From an uncultured Spirochaetaceae bacterium (GTDB taxonomy: Bacteria > Spirochaetota > Spirochaetia > Treponematales > Treponemataceae), in contig CADBBB010000026.1 in the NCBI GenBank assembly GCA_902792795.1, positions 1 to 32,421 of the forward strand: DNA of 32,421 nucleotides, written 5' to 3'. Shown one piece after another: positions 16,509-25,003 of this stretch. Position numbers and translations under genes: made by a program. Position 1 is the stretch's first letter. Each line of letters starts with the position of its first letter. Under the pieces are notes generated by a model. That model was not told where the DNA came from. It saw only the letters and a program-made list of their open reading frames with translations, and did no database searches.

Positions 16509-18452
16509 TCACGAAGCGCTTTCCGCGTCGGCGAACGGCCGATACTTTGTTCCGCTCCAAGCCATGCCCAAGTGCTGCGAGAATTCCAAGGTGTTCAAGC
16601 GCACGCCGTGAACGATTACCGAAAGCAAGTTCAGTATCATGTTCAAGCCGTGGCCAAAGACCAAAAGAACCACGCCGAATATCATCATCGTGAGCTTTCC
16701 GAACATCGGGCCCGCCATCGCGTTGACCGTTCCGCTGATCGCGGCTCCGGCAAGGGCGACCGCCCACAAGCGGATGTAAGAGACGATGTCCGAGAACACG
16801 TTTACGATTCCAAGGAACACGCTGATGATGTTCTTTAGGCTTTCCAAAATGGACTTGCCCACGCTTCCCTCGTAGTTTGAGAAGATGAAGTTCAGCATAA
16901 AGCCAAAGCCCAAAAGTCCCAAACAAGCGGTGGGGAACCAATGCGGCGCCATCCAACCAAAGACGTTGACCGGCTGGCCGTTGTCCATAAGCGGGAACAC
17001 GTAGTTGACGCCGTCGGCCACGACCATGCTGAGCACAACATAGAAAGTTCCCCAAAGCTGCAAGAGCGAGCCAAAGTCGCCCAAGCATTTAAGGCTCTTC
17101 CTGTGCGCGGCGGTGCAAGTGATGTGCGCCACGCTAAGCTGCAGCAAGGCAAGGACAAAGCAGAAGACCTGCTGGTTCTTGTCGGCCAAGCTCTTGGCCG
17201 CTTCCGCGCCCATTCCCAAAGAAACAAGCTTGGGCTGGGAGAAGATTCGGCTTGAAATTTGGATGAAGGCCGGCGGCAATTTTTCCGCGGGAATTCCAAA
17301 CCATGAGCAAGTCAACACGCCCCAAACGGCGGTGCAGAGTCCAAGCAGCGTGACCAAGACCGGGAGCGACCGGCTTCCCTTCTTTGCCTTTGACAAGAGC
17401 AAAAGGCCCACTAGCGCGATAAGCGCGCCGTAGCCCGCGTCCGCGAAAATCATCGCGAAGAAGACGCAGAAGAAAAGCAGGAACCAAGAGGATATGTCAA
17501 ACTCATGGTAGCCCGGAGTCACGTCCAAGAAGTCGGTCAACGGATAAATCAAGCTGACCAGCTTGTTGTTCTTAAGCTTTGTCGGAACATTGTCCTCTTC
17601 GGAAGGATCGTCGGCGGCCAAGGCCCAATGGTTTTGGGCGCAAGCGGCCTTGAGCGCTTCCATCGAGTCAACGGGAACGTAGCCGGTAAGCCAAGAAAGA
17701 GACGTGTTCTTTTCCTCGGCCTCTTTCTCCATTCCCGAATAGACGTTCTCAAACTCAATGTCTTTTTCCAAGCTTTTTTGGGCGGCCAAAATCGTCTTTA
17801 GGTAAACCGCGTTGGCGGCCAAGTCCTTTTCGATTTGGGCGGTCTCGGCCTCAAAAGCCTTTATGTCCGCCGCGATTTCTTCGGTGGACTTTTCGGGCAT
17901 GACGACCTCGTAGGCTTCTGGCGGAAGCCCCGCCGGACGCTCGGCGTCGGCGCTCTCTTGTATTACCAAAAAGCGCTTTCCGCTCTTGGAAGAATTTACC
18001 AAAAGGGCCTTTACGTCTTCGCCGATCAAGCGCCACTTGTCGTTGGGTATTTCATACATCTTAAGATGAATTCCCTTTTGCGACAAATAGGCAAAGTCAG
18101 CGGGGTTCACGGTTCCCCAAGCGCTTAGGCGCTCCATCTCGGTGGCGGAAGCCGCGATTTTTTCAAAGAGGCTCTTTTTGCGCTCGGTCAACTCAATCGA
18201 AGCTTGAGCTTTTTGGAGCGCATCTTGTTGCGAAAGGTCGGGGCAAACGGCCTTTTTGGGCAATTTTATTTCGCCCAAAAAGCCCGCGGCGCTTTGAAGC
18301 TTGGCGTAGTCGTTCTTGAGCGCGGCGAGCTTTTCGCCCTTGCCTTCCATCGGCTCAAGGTGAACTAGGCCGGCCTTTCTGAGCGCCTTAAGGGCCTCTT
18401 CTTTTTCCCTGCTCAAAATCACAAGGGACACTTTCTTCATCGGAGCTATCAT
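16509..18452 (-). CDS. atpI: V-type ATPase membrane stator subunit I (a-type)
   Basis: Forms the ion half-channels beside the c-ring and anchors the stator. The 647 residues comprise a cytoplasmic coiled-coil N-terminal half (about 1-320) and a membrane half with about seven or eight helices, starting at SSWFLLFFCVFFAMIFADAG. The essential arginine is visible in SYIRLWAVALAGAAISG. Length fits the bacterial/archaeal family. The ATG at 18452 overlaps the atpD stop by 4 nt and is preceded by GGAGG at good spacing; an alternative start four residues later would begin MKKVSLVIL. Confidence 0.95.
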   Translation of the reverse strand: MIAPMKKVSLVILSREKEEALKALRKAGLVHLEPMEGKGEKLAALKNDYAKLQSAAGFLGEIKLPKKAVCPDLSQQDALQKAQASIELTERKKSLFEKIAASATEMERLSAWGTVNPADFAYLSQKGIHLKMYEIPNDKWRLIGEDVKALLVNSSKSGKRFLVIQESADAERPAGLPPEAYEVVMPEKSTEEIAADIKAFEAETAQIEKDLAANAVYLKTILAAQKSLEKDIEFENVYSGMEKEAEEKNTSLSWLTGYVPVDSMEALKAACAQNHWALAADDPSEEDNVPTKLKNNKLVSLIYPLTDFLDVTPGYHEFDISSWFLLFFCVFFAMIFADAGYGALIALVGLLLLSKAKKGSRSLPVLVTLLGLCTAVWGVLTCSWFGIPAEKLPPAFIQISSRIFSQPKLVSLGMGAEAAKSLADKNQQVFCFVLALLQLSVAHITCTAAHRKSLKCLGDFGSLLQLWGTFYVVLSMVVADGVNYVFPLMDNGQPVNVFGWMAPHWFPTACLGLLGFGFMLNFIFSNYEGSVGKSILESLKNIISVFLGIVNVFSDIVSYIRLWAVALAGAAISGTVNAMAGPMFGKLTMMIFGVVLLVFGHGLNMILNLLSVIVHGVRLNTLEFSQHLGMAWSGTKYRPFADAESAS

Positions 18453-19063
18453 GCTGTTTCCTCCCCTGTCTTTTGCTGCAGTTTTTTCTTAGAAATCTTT
18501 GAGCGAACTACGGCCGCGACCTGCTCGTCTCCAAGATATACCGTAATCTTCTTTATGTTCGCCTTTGTCTCGGGAATCTTCACTTTTTCAAAAAGATTCA
18601 CGCGCTGCGTAGTGACGCGCAGCTCTTGCGAAAGCAGGCGAACTTGTTCTTCAAGCGTGTCAGCCTCAAGGTCCAAGGAAAGCGCCTTTTCCATGCGGTC
18701 GGCGGCCAAGTCAATCCACAAGGGGGTTGAATAAAGGTCGTAGTCTCCGCGCGAAAAGTCCGCTCCCTCGTAAACAGGAATAGTGACGCCGGCAATGTTG
18801 CCTGTGCCCTTCTTGATGTTCTTTACGGACACCATGCCGGGCTTGAAGGCGTCTTTTTCGCCAAACACGCTGATCCAAACTTCAAATTCCTTTTCAAGGT
18901 TTTTGCGTTGTTCGCGCACTTCTTTGGCGCGCTCCTCTATGGAGCGTATTTCTGTTTGAAGCTGCTGCTTTTTGAGCGTCAATGTCGGAAGATAGCGCTT
19001 GTACATTTTAAGCGCGTCTTTCTGGGCCTTGAGCTCGTTCTTTGTCAGCTTAATCTTCGCCAT
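18449..19063 (-). CDS. atpD: V-type ATPase central-stalk subunit D
   Basis: Central rotor shaft running inside the A3B3 headpiece. The 204 residues are mostly two long coiled-coil helices: an N-terminal one (LTKNELKAQKDALKMYKRYLPTLTLKKQQL ... EKEFEVW) and a C-terminal one (ADTLEEQVRLLSQELRVTTQRVNLFEKVKIPETKANIKKI). The motif TQRVNLFE is diagnostic for subunit D. The gene is intact although the two headpiece genes directly upstream appear broken. It starts at an ATG at 19063, 95 nt after the atpB remnant, with hairpins in the gap. Confidence 0.94.
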   Translation of the reverse strand: MAKIKLTKNELKAQKDALKMYKRYLPTLTLKKQQLQTEIRSIEERAKEVREQRKNLEKEFEVWISVFGEKDAFKPGMVSVKNIKKGTGNIAGVTIPVYEGADFSRGDYDLYSTPLWIDLAADRMEKALSLDLEADTLEEQVRLLSQELRVTTQRVNLFEKVKIPETKANIKKITVYLGDEQVAAVVRSKISKKKLQQKTGEETA

Positions 19064-19101
19064 TAAAAATCCTATAAATTATAGCAAACCTATGTCGCGA
19101 T

Positions 19102-19132
19102 GTTTTGAGCGCGGTTTTGCCGCGGTCAAAAC
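19102..19132 (-). repeat. Interrupted hairpin between atpB and atpD
   Basis: gttttga (19102-19108) pairs with tcaaaac (19126-19132). Inside it, after a G-G mismatch, cgcgg (19110-19114) pairs with ccgcg (19120-19124) around a 5-nt ttttg loop. No U-tract follows on the minus strand. It is the second of two hairpins in this gap. Confidence 0.65.
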
Positions 19133-19137
19133 TCGTT

Positions 19138-19165
19138 AAACTAAAACCGCTTGCGGTTTTAGTTT
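19138..19165 (-). promoter_or_regulatory. Perfect 13-bp hairpin overlapping the original atpB stop
   Basis: aaactaaaaccgc (19138-19150) and gcggttttagttt (19153-19165) are exact reverse complements with a 2-nt loop. The stop codon of the atpB tail (19159-19161) lies within an arm, exactly as the atpK stop lies in its own hairpin. No U-tract follows. A role in mRNA processing or stability is inferred. Confidence 0.7.
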
Positions 19166-20312
19166 GGCCAGTGTTCCTCGATGAGTTCCGTCTTGATTCC
19201 TACTTCGTCCTTGTCAAAGCAGTCTTTCAGAATCTTCCAGCCCAAGTCCAAGGCGTCCTCAAGCGCGATGTTCTTTGAAAGGTCCATCATTCCGTCTTCA
19301 AGCCGTTAACGTTCTGCTTAAGGCGCGACAGCGAACCGAACGGCTCGATGCGGCCGCCCTTAAGGTAGTACTGGCCCTCAGTGATGTAGCCCGTGTTGTC
19401 CGGAACCGGGTGGGTTACGTCGTCGCCGGGCATTGTCGTTACGGCGAGAATCGTGACCGAGCCTGAATCGGCGAAGTCGACGGCCTTTTCGTAGCGGGCG
19501 GCCAGCTGAGAGTAAAGGTCTCCAGGGTATCCGCGGTTAGAAGGAACCTGTTCCTGCGTGATCGCGATTTCCTTCATTGAGTCGGCGAAGTTTGTCATGT
19601 CCGTCAGGAGGACAAGAACGTCCTTTCCCTGCAAGGCGAACTGCTCGGCGACGGCCAACGAAAGGTCAGGAATCTTCTTGCATTCTACCGACGGGTCGGC
19701 TGCCGTGTGCACGAACATTACCGTTCGGCTCAAGGCGCCGCCGTTTTCGAGCGTGTTCTTGAAGTACAAGTAGTCGTCGTACTTAAGTCCCATGCCGCCC
19801 AAGATGATTACGTCAACTTCGGCCTGCATGGCGATGCGGGCCAAAAGCTGGTTGTAGGGTTCGCCGGAGATAGAGAAAATCGGAAGCTTTTGCGAAACGA
19901 CCAATGTGTTGAACATGTCGATCATCGGGATTCCGGTGCGGATCATGCGGCGTGCCATAATGCGCTTTGTCGGGTTGACCGAAGGTCCGCCGATCGTTAC
20001 CAAGTTCTCGGCCAACGAAGGTCCGTTGTCGCGGGGCTCGGCCGAACCGTTGAAGATGCGGCCAAGAAGGTTGTCGCTAAAGCTGACTTCCATTCGGTGG
20101 CCAAGGAATTTGATGTGGTCGCCGGTTGAAACGCCGCGGCCGCCCGCGAACACCTGGAGGGAAACGTTGTCGCCCTGAATGTTCGAGACCTCAGCCAATG
20201 ACTTTCCGAATCTTGTTTCAATTTCAGCCAATTCGCCGTAAGCCACGTCGTCGGCCTTTACGGTGATTACGCTTCCGTTGATCGATTCAATTTTGCTGTA
20301 AACTTTGTTCAT
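19159..20312 (-). pseudogene. atpB: V-type ATPase subunit B, broken by an internal deletion with frameshift
   Basis: Non-catalytic headpiece subunit that alternates with A. Reading from an ATG at 20312 (sharing one base with the atpA stop), 337 residues match the family: [34 protein letters not shown] (no P-loop, as expected), [30 protein letters not shown] and [19 protein letters not shown]. Then the frame reads LKTE and stops at 19287. In another frame, from about 19300 to 19159, the normal B C-terminus follows: [22 protein letters not shown] ... [12 protein letters not shown]. Roughly 45-50 residues that should connect them (the KTRxDH region and following helices) are absent. This is either a real deletion or an assembly artefact; as it stands the protein would lack part of its C-terminal helical domain. 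Confidence 0.9.
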
Positions 20313-22064
20313 TATTCACCGTCCTTAAGAAGGGCCTCGCCCGCCTTTGTGAGCGCGCCTTTTTTCTGTGAATAAATTGAGTCAATCTCTTTTTCAAGAG
20401 AATTGAATTTATCCGATTTGAATTCAACGTAGTTCCAGTCGCCGAATGTCTTTCTAAGCTGGTTGAAGAAACCGCGCGCCTCGTCCTTGTCGTTAAGCTC
20501 AAAGTCGCTGGCCATGACTTGAAGAACCTTTTTAAAGGTGTATGTCTGGCGCTCGACCGAACAAGCCGCGTCGATTTCGTCAAAGGAGTTTTGCTGGAAG
20601 TAAACGGCGTCCAAGAATTCGCTCTTGAGGTAGGCGACAAAGTCCTCAGTCGTGGTTCCTTCTTCGCCTACCACCTTCATCATTTGGTTGACTTCGGTTC
20701 CGCGCTTAAAGGCGGCTCTTGCAAAGTCCACCCAGTCCTTGCGGATAACAGGATTGTACTTTGACCAAGAGGCGATCGGGTCGATGGCCGGATACTTGCG
20801 GGCGTCGGACCTTTCGCGGGTTAGGCCGTGGAAGGCTCCGACAACTTTTAGCGTAGCCTGGGTTACAGGCTCTTCAAAGTTGCCGCCGGCCGGAGATACC
20901 GTTCCGCCGATTGTTACAGAGCCCTTGCTTCCGTCGCGGAGGCGAACTTGGCCCGCGCGCTCGTAGAAGGCCGCGATGTAGCTTTCCAAGTAAGCCGGGA
21001 AGGCTTCTTCGCCCGGAATCTCTTCCAAGCGGCCTGACATTTCGCGCAAGGCCTGCGCCCAGCGGGATGTCGAGTCGGCCAAAAGCAAAACGTTGAGGCC
21101 CATTTGGCGGTAGTATTCGGCCAAGGTGACCGAAGTGTAAACCGAAGCTTCGCGAGAGGCTACCGGCATTGAAGACGTGTTGCAAATGATGATCGTTCTT
21201 TCCATCAAAGAGCGGCCCGTGCGGGGGTCTTTTAGTTCCGGGAACTCGGTGATTGTTTCTACAACTTCTCCGGCGCGTTCGCCGCAAGCCGCGATGATTA
21301 CGATGTCAACGTCGGCGTTTCGGCTGGTCGTGTGCTGGATAACTGTCTTTCCGGCTCCGAAAGGCCCCGGAATGCAGTAGGTTCCGCCCTTGGCTACAGG
21401 GAAGAATGTGTCGATCAAGCGGGTCTTTGTGACCATCGTTTCTGTCGGCTCAAGGCGCTCGGCGTAGCAGTCAACGGCGCGCTTAACCGGCCAGTAGAAG
21501 GCCATCGTAAGCTTCTTTTCGTTGCCCTTTTCGTCGGTGGGTGTCGTCAAGCTTGTACTTTCCGGCGGGAACGATGCTCTTTACCTTGTAAACGCCGAGC
21601 ATGTCGAAGGGCACCAAAATCTTGTGGGTAAAGGGTCCTTCAGGAACGGAGCCAAAGTAGTCGCCGCGGTAAAGGGTGTCGCCCGGCTTTGAAATCGGCG
21701 TGAAGTCCCATTCAACGTTTGTCGGAAGAGGCTCGACGTAAAAGCCGCGCTCCAAGAAGTAGCCGGCTTTTTGGGCCAATTCGGGAAGGGGGTTCTGGAG
21801 ACCGTCGTAGACGTGGCCCAAAAGGCCGGGTCCCAAGCGGACGGCAAGCATTTCGCCGGTGAACTCGACGTCGCAGCCGACCTTGATTCCTTCCGTCATC
21901 TCAAAAATCTGCATTTGGGCCGTGTTTCCGCGGATGCGGATTATTTCGCCCTTGAGTTTTGTGTCCTCGACCTTAACGTAGCCGACTTCGTTCATCGTGA
22001 CGTTTCCGTCAAACTGAACGGAGACCATGTTTCCGTTAATGCCGATTACTTTTCCATTGGTCAT
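20312..22064 (-). pseudogene. atpA: V-type ATPase catalytic subunit A, frameshifted near codon 175
   Basis: Catalytic subunit that hydrolyses or makes ATP. Frame one (22064 to about 21540) gives 175 family residues, ending in IVPAGKYKLDDT. It then continues as unrelated HRRKGQRKEAYDGLLLAG to a stop at 21483. Frame two takes up with TDEKGNEKKLTMAFYWPVKRAV from about 21538 and runs to 20312, with the P-loop GPFGAGKT, GERAGE, LADSTSRWAQALRE and the family C-terminus. About four residues (typically an IAVL-like strand) and one reading-frame step are missing at the junction, consistent with a loss of about 11 nt. Together the parts sum to the normal 585-590 residues. The ATG overlaps the upstream gene's stop by 4 nt with AGAGGAG before it. 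Confidence 0.9.
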
Positions 22065-22603
22065 TTTGACTCCTCTAGTATTTCATCGTAAATTTTGTGG
22101 TAGGAAGCTTTGCCCGTTTCCACGTCGAACTTTTTCATGCGCTGGGCCAGCATAAGCTTTAGGCCGTAGGCAATCACCGCGTCAACGCTAAAGTTGTCCA
22201 ACGGAGCCAACGAATTGAGCGTTTCCATCCTATACTCATTGAGGTATTCCTCGGCGGCAAGGGGGCTGTCCATGCCGACGGCTGTTCTGGCCGCCTGAAT
22301 GATGTCCGCCGTGCAACCGGCAGGCAACATTTCGGCCTCCTTTTTCATCTTGAGCGCGCGGACTTGGGCCAAAGCGAAGCGCAGGCAGCGCTCGCGGTCG
22401 TTCCACTTGTCAAGGAACGCGGAGCCTGTCTTGCCCTCTTTTTTTGGCGGCTCAAGCGAAAGATTTTGAATTATCTTTACGCTCTTTGCGTCAAGAAAGC
22501 GGCCGCAGAGATCCCTGTAGTATTGTTCGGTTATCGGAAGCTGCCTTGAGTCGAGGCTTTCGACGGAAGGCAACTGCGAAACCAAGTAGTACTGCTTTGC
22601 CAC
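22061..22603 (-). CDS. DUF2764 protein of V-type ATPase operons
   Basis: A 180-residue, largely helical soluble protein, beginning AKQYYLVSQLPSVE and containing ITEQYYRDLCGRFLDAKSVKII and a W/R-rich stretch WNDRERCLRFALAQVRALKMKK. It matches the DUF2764 type found between atpE and atpA in spirochaete and Bacteroidetes V-ATPase operons. Its place, and the absence of genes for the classical stalk subunits C and F in this operon, suggest it stands in for one of them; this is inference. The ATG is 3 nt after the atpE stop and the 3' end overlaps atpA by 4 nt, so it is translationally coupled to both. The gene is intact. Confidence 0.82.
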   Translation of the reverse strand: MAKQYYLVSQLPSVESLDSRQLPITEQYYRDLCGRFLDAKSVKIIQNLSLEPPKKEGKTGSAFLDKWNDRERCLRFALAQVRALKMKKEAEMLPAGCTADIIQAARTAVGMDSPLAAEEYLNEYRMETLNSLAPLDNFSVDAVIAYGLKLMLAQRMKKFDVETGKASYHKIYDEILEESK

Positions 22604-22606
22604 TAT

Positions 22607-23224
22607 TTAAGCCTCTTTTGCGGCCGCCCCTACGAGCGCGGCGATTTTTGGGTTCAAGTAGGCGGCGAAAAGCTCGGCCACGCTTTCGGCTGAATAGTCG
22701 TAGTAGGCGCTTCCGTCCTTGATTCCGATCCTAAAGCCGGAGGCCAAGGTCTTGTCGGCCTTGATTTCCATGCCCTTGGCGATTTGGTCCTTGAGCGCGC
22801 CCTTGAGGCCGCTTTCCAAAGCGTCCAAATCTTCCTTGGAAAGGAGAACCGCGAGCTCGGCGGAATCCGCCTTGGCCGCCCACGCCTTTACCGTCTCGGG
22901 AACGAGCTTGGCCAGCAAGTCCTTTGAGTAGGTCTTGGCCGTCTCGTCCTGAACGATGGCGCGCAATTCGGCGTTGATGCCGTCGCGGAATGAAATAAGA
23001 AGATTGCGCGAAGCCTGTTTTACAGCGTCCTCGCCGGCCTTTTGGAAGCGCTCGCTGGCAGCCTTGGCCTCTTTTTCAATGCTCTCCGCCTGAGACTTTG
23101 CGTCGTTTACAATTGAAGCGGCCTTTTGTTCCGCCTCGGCGATAATTTTGGCGGCCTGTTCTTCCGCCGACGCAACGCCGTCCTTTTTGATCTTGTCGAT
23201 CAACTCTTGCAACTGAACGTCCAT
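22607..23224 (-). CDS. atpE: V-type ATPase peripheral-stalk subunit E
   Basis: Part of the stator that links the headpiece to subunit I. The 205 residues divide into a long N-terminal Ala/Glu/Lys-rich coiled coil (IDKIKKDGVASAEEQAAKIIAEAEQKAASI, about 8-75) and a globular C-terminal domain (about 80-205) with SGFRIGIKDGSAYYDYS, as in subunit E. It is the first gene of the ATPase operon. The ATG at 23224 has AGGAG about 6 nt upstream, and a promoter lies at 23276-23304. Confidence 0.92.
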   Translation of the reverse strand: MDVQLQELIDKIKKDGVASAEEQAAKIIAEAEQKAASIVNDAKSQAESIEKEAKAASERFQKAGEDAVKQASRNLLISFRDGINAELRAIVQDETAKTYSKDLLAKLVPETVKAWAAKADSAELAVLLSKEDLDALESGLKGALKDQIAKGMEIKADKTLASGFRIGIKDGSAYYDYSAESVAELFAAYLNPKIAALVGAAAKEA

Positions 23225-23275
23225 TCATGCTCCTTATAATGCATAAATTATTTGAATGCAATGTTATAATGGACT

Positions 23276-23304
23276 ATTATAGCGCGCCTTTTTCAAAAAA
23301 GCAA
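23276..23304 (-). promoter_or_regulatory. Probable promoter of the V-ATPase operon
   Basis: On the minus strand there is a perfect -10 TATAAT (23281-23276) and, 17 nt upstream, a weak -35 TTGCTT (23304-23299). A second TATAAC-like box follows about 14 nt downstream, so more than one start site is possible. The predicted leader before the atpE ATG is about 45 nt. Confidence 0.65.
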
Positions 23305-23380
23305 ATAAATTTTTGATATGAGAAATTTTTGGAAAAATTGGCTAAAAAGCGGACAAAAAAAGGCGGGACGCAGAAAAAAG

Positions 23381-23460
23381 AGCCTTGGTGGGGCCCCGTC
23401 AGCGAAGCGGCTTGGCCGCAGGCAGAAAGCCGCAAGCGGAGGACGGGGGCACCTAAGGCT
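23381..23460. repeat. 80-nt complex inverted repeat with T-tracts on both sides
   Basis: The outer arms agcctt (23381-23386) and aaggct (23455-23460) pair. They are followed inward by ggtg/cacc, an internal loop, a 7-bp ccccgtc/gacgggg stem and an apical gcggctt/aagccgc hairpin. T-tracts follow on the plus strand (7 T from 23460) and on the minus strand (CTTTTTT at 23380-23374), so it can act as a bidirectional terminator. It is larger and more branched than an ordinary terminator and could be a small structured RNA or a dispersed repeat. It does not show the 4.5S, 6S, tmRNA or RNase P signatures I know. Confidence 0.6.
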
Positions 23461-23483
23461 TTTTTTCGTCGCTGGGATTGTCC

Positions 23484-23499
23484 GCGCTCGTGAGAGCGC
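23484..23499. repeat. Small GNRA-type hairpin
   Basis: gcgctc (23484-23489) and gagcgc (23494-23499) pair perfectly around a GTGA loop. It lies between the large inverted repeat and the terminator of the GGDEF gene. No gene is visible in 23305-23570. Confidence 0.5.
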
Positions 23500-23512
23500 A
23501 GTTGTATCACTT

Positions 23513-23542
23513 CTTATAACAAAACGACGGCTTGTCCGTCGT
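23513..23542 (-). terminator. Intrinsic terminator after the GGDEF gene
   Basis: On the minus strand, ACGACGG-ACAAG-CCGTCGT (23542 to 23524) forms a perfect 7-bp stem followed by TTTTGTTATAAG. It lies 28 nt beyond the GGDEF stop codon and would end the transcript coming from the flagellar/galM/GGDEF genes, separating it from the V-ATPase operon. Confidence 0.75.
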
Positions 23543-23570
23543 ACCCGCCTATAGAGTCCGCTTTTTTTGC

Positions 23571-24983
23571 CTATTTTGTTCGATTGCCCTTCATTTCGAC
23601 CTTGTTTTTGTACATTATTTGGTCGGCGCGGTTGAAGACGTCGGCGCTCTTTTTGTCCCTGGCCGGGGAAAAGTCCGCCATGCCTATGGCCGCCGAAAGC
23701 CGCTGCCAAGGCTCCGCGTTCATGTTGGCCGCCGAAGCCTTGAAGAAATCCATGAATTCCCTCAAAAGCGCCTCGCGGTTCCTGTAATCCTCGTCCTTCA
23801 ATATGACCACAAATTCGTCGCCGCCAATTCTGAATACCGGGGAATGCTTGAAAATGTGGCAAATGACGTTGCAGGAAGCCTTTATGTACTCGTTTCCGCG
23901 CTCGTGGCCGTAAGTGTCGTTCATCGCCTTGAGGCGGTTCAAGTCTATCATGGCCACGGCGAATTCCGTCTCGCCCGCGCTGATCTGTCTGTCCAGGTCT
24001 TCGACATAGCGGTCGTAGGCGGTCTTGTTGCGAACGCTGGTCAAAGCGTCCTTGCTGGCCAGTTCGCTCAGCATTCTCGCCTTGCTTTCGGCCTCTATGA
24101 CGTTTAAGACATACGCGCGCATGTCCTCGGACATCTTTACGACCGCGTTGGCCAGCGACTCCACCTCGTTGTCGGTGTGAATGTTGGGATCCTCTATCAC
24201 TATCGAGTCGACGTTGTCCTTTCCCTTGTGGCTGTAGGCAAAATCGGAGACCTTGTTTTCAAGCGTCTGAATGGGCTTGGCTATGTTGAAGTGGCTCCAC
24301 AAAATAAAAAGAATCACGAAGACGACGCCGAGCAGAAGAATCAAAATTACGTTCACCACGGTGGAATTGCGGACGACTTTTTGAATTTCGGTGATGTCGA
24401 TGTCGACGCACAAAAGGCCCAGGTAGTCGCCGTTGGAAGTGTAAACCGGCAGCGTTCCCGTGTAGTCAATGTAAGTCACGCCGTCCTTTACCCAAGGCGC
24501 GGTGAAGAACGTTATGTCCTTGCTTTCGGCGGCGCGCAAGTAATTCCTTACAGACTCAACGGAATAGCCTTCGCCGGTGAGGCCGCCAAGCTTTACTTCC
24601 ATCTCGGGCATATACTCTTTTTCGTAGCTGCTCATCGCGGCGATTATGTCCATGACATTGTCAACCGGGCCGTCGTGCAAGGGCCGTATCAAATAAAGGT
24701 AATGGATGTCAGCGTTGTCCTTGAAGGTGTCCATGAATTCCTGCAAGGCCCGGTACTTGGCCGACTTGTACTTGGACTTGAGGCACTTGGCCAAATCGTC
24801 CGCGTCTATTTGGCTGCGGGTAAAATTGAGAATGTCGCGGATGTGCGACTCGTAGCGGCGGTAAAGGCCGGCCTTGTATGTGTTGTAGTTCACCACGCTC
24901 AAGACAAAGCAAAGCAAGGCGAAGAAAACAAGGCAACCAAGAGACATGCTTCTTCCAAGCGGTTTTTTGTAGTTTTTGGACAT
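23571..24983 (-). CDS. Membrane-bound diguanylate cyclase with extracytoplasmic sensor
   Basis: Predicted to make cyclic di-GMP from two GTP. Order in the 470 residues: TM1 (about 13-31), an extracytoplasmic sensor of about 175 residues resembling a Cache domain (VTYIDYTGTLPVYTSNGDYLGLLCVDIDI near its end), TM2 (about 209-229), a HAMP-like linker and a GGDEF domain with intact signature FRIGGDEF (GGDEF at 387-391), preceded by KDALTSVRNKTAYD. The allosteric RxxD inhibitory site is absent: the corresponding stretch is KHSP. The activity should therefore not be feedback-limited by that site. The gene starts 20 nt before the galM stop and ends at a terminator. The sensed ligand is unknown; galM next door makes a sugar signal conceivable. 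Confidence 0.92.
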   Translation of the reverse strand: MSKNYKKPLGRSMSLGCLVFFALLCFVLSVVNYNTYKAGLYRRYESHIRDILNFTRSQIDADDLAKCLKSKYKSAKYRALQEFMDTFKDNADIHYLYLIRPLHDGPVDNVMDIIAAMSSYEKEYMPEMEVKLGGLTGEGYSVESVRNYLRAAESKDITFFTAPWVKDGVTYIDYTGTLPVYTSNGDYLGLLCVDIDITEIQKVVRNSTVVNVILILLLGVVFVILFILWSHFNIAKPIQTLENKVSDFAYSHKGKDNVDSIVIEDPNIHTDNEVESLANAVVKMSEDMRAYVLNVIEAESKARMLSELASKDALTSVRNKTAYDRYVEDLDRQISAGETEFAVAMIDLNRLKAMNDTYGHERGNEYIKASCNVICHIFKHSPVFRIGGDEFVVILKDEDYRNREALLREFMDFFKASAANMNAEPWQRLSAAIGMADFSPARDKKSADVFNRADQIMYKNKVEMKGNRTK

Positions 24984-25003
24984 GCGGAACTCTTGAAATT
25001 AGC

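Noticed and set aside
21483..21550. Programmed frameshifting in atpA
   Set aside because: No slippery run or stimulating structure is seen at the junction, and residues are missing as well as the frame being changed.
23318..23554. A 78-codon plus-strand frame in the gene-free stretch
   Set aside because: It runs through the 80-nt inverted repeat and a terminator, has basic low-complexity sequence and no ribosome binding site.
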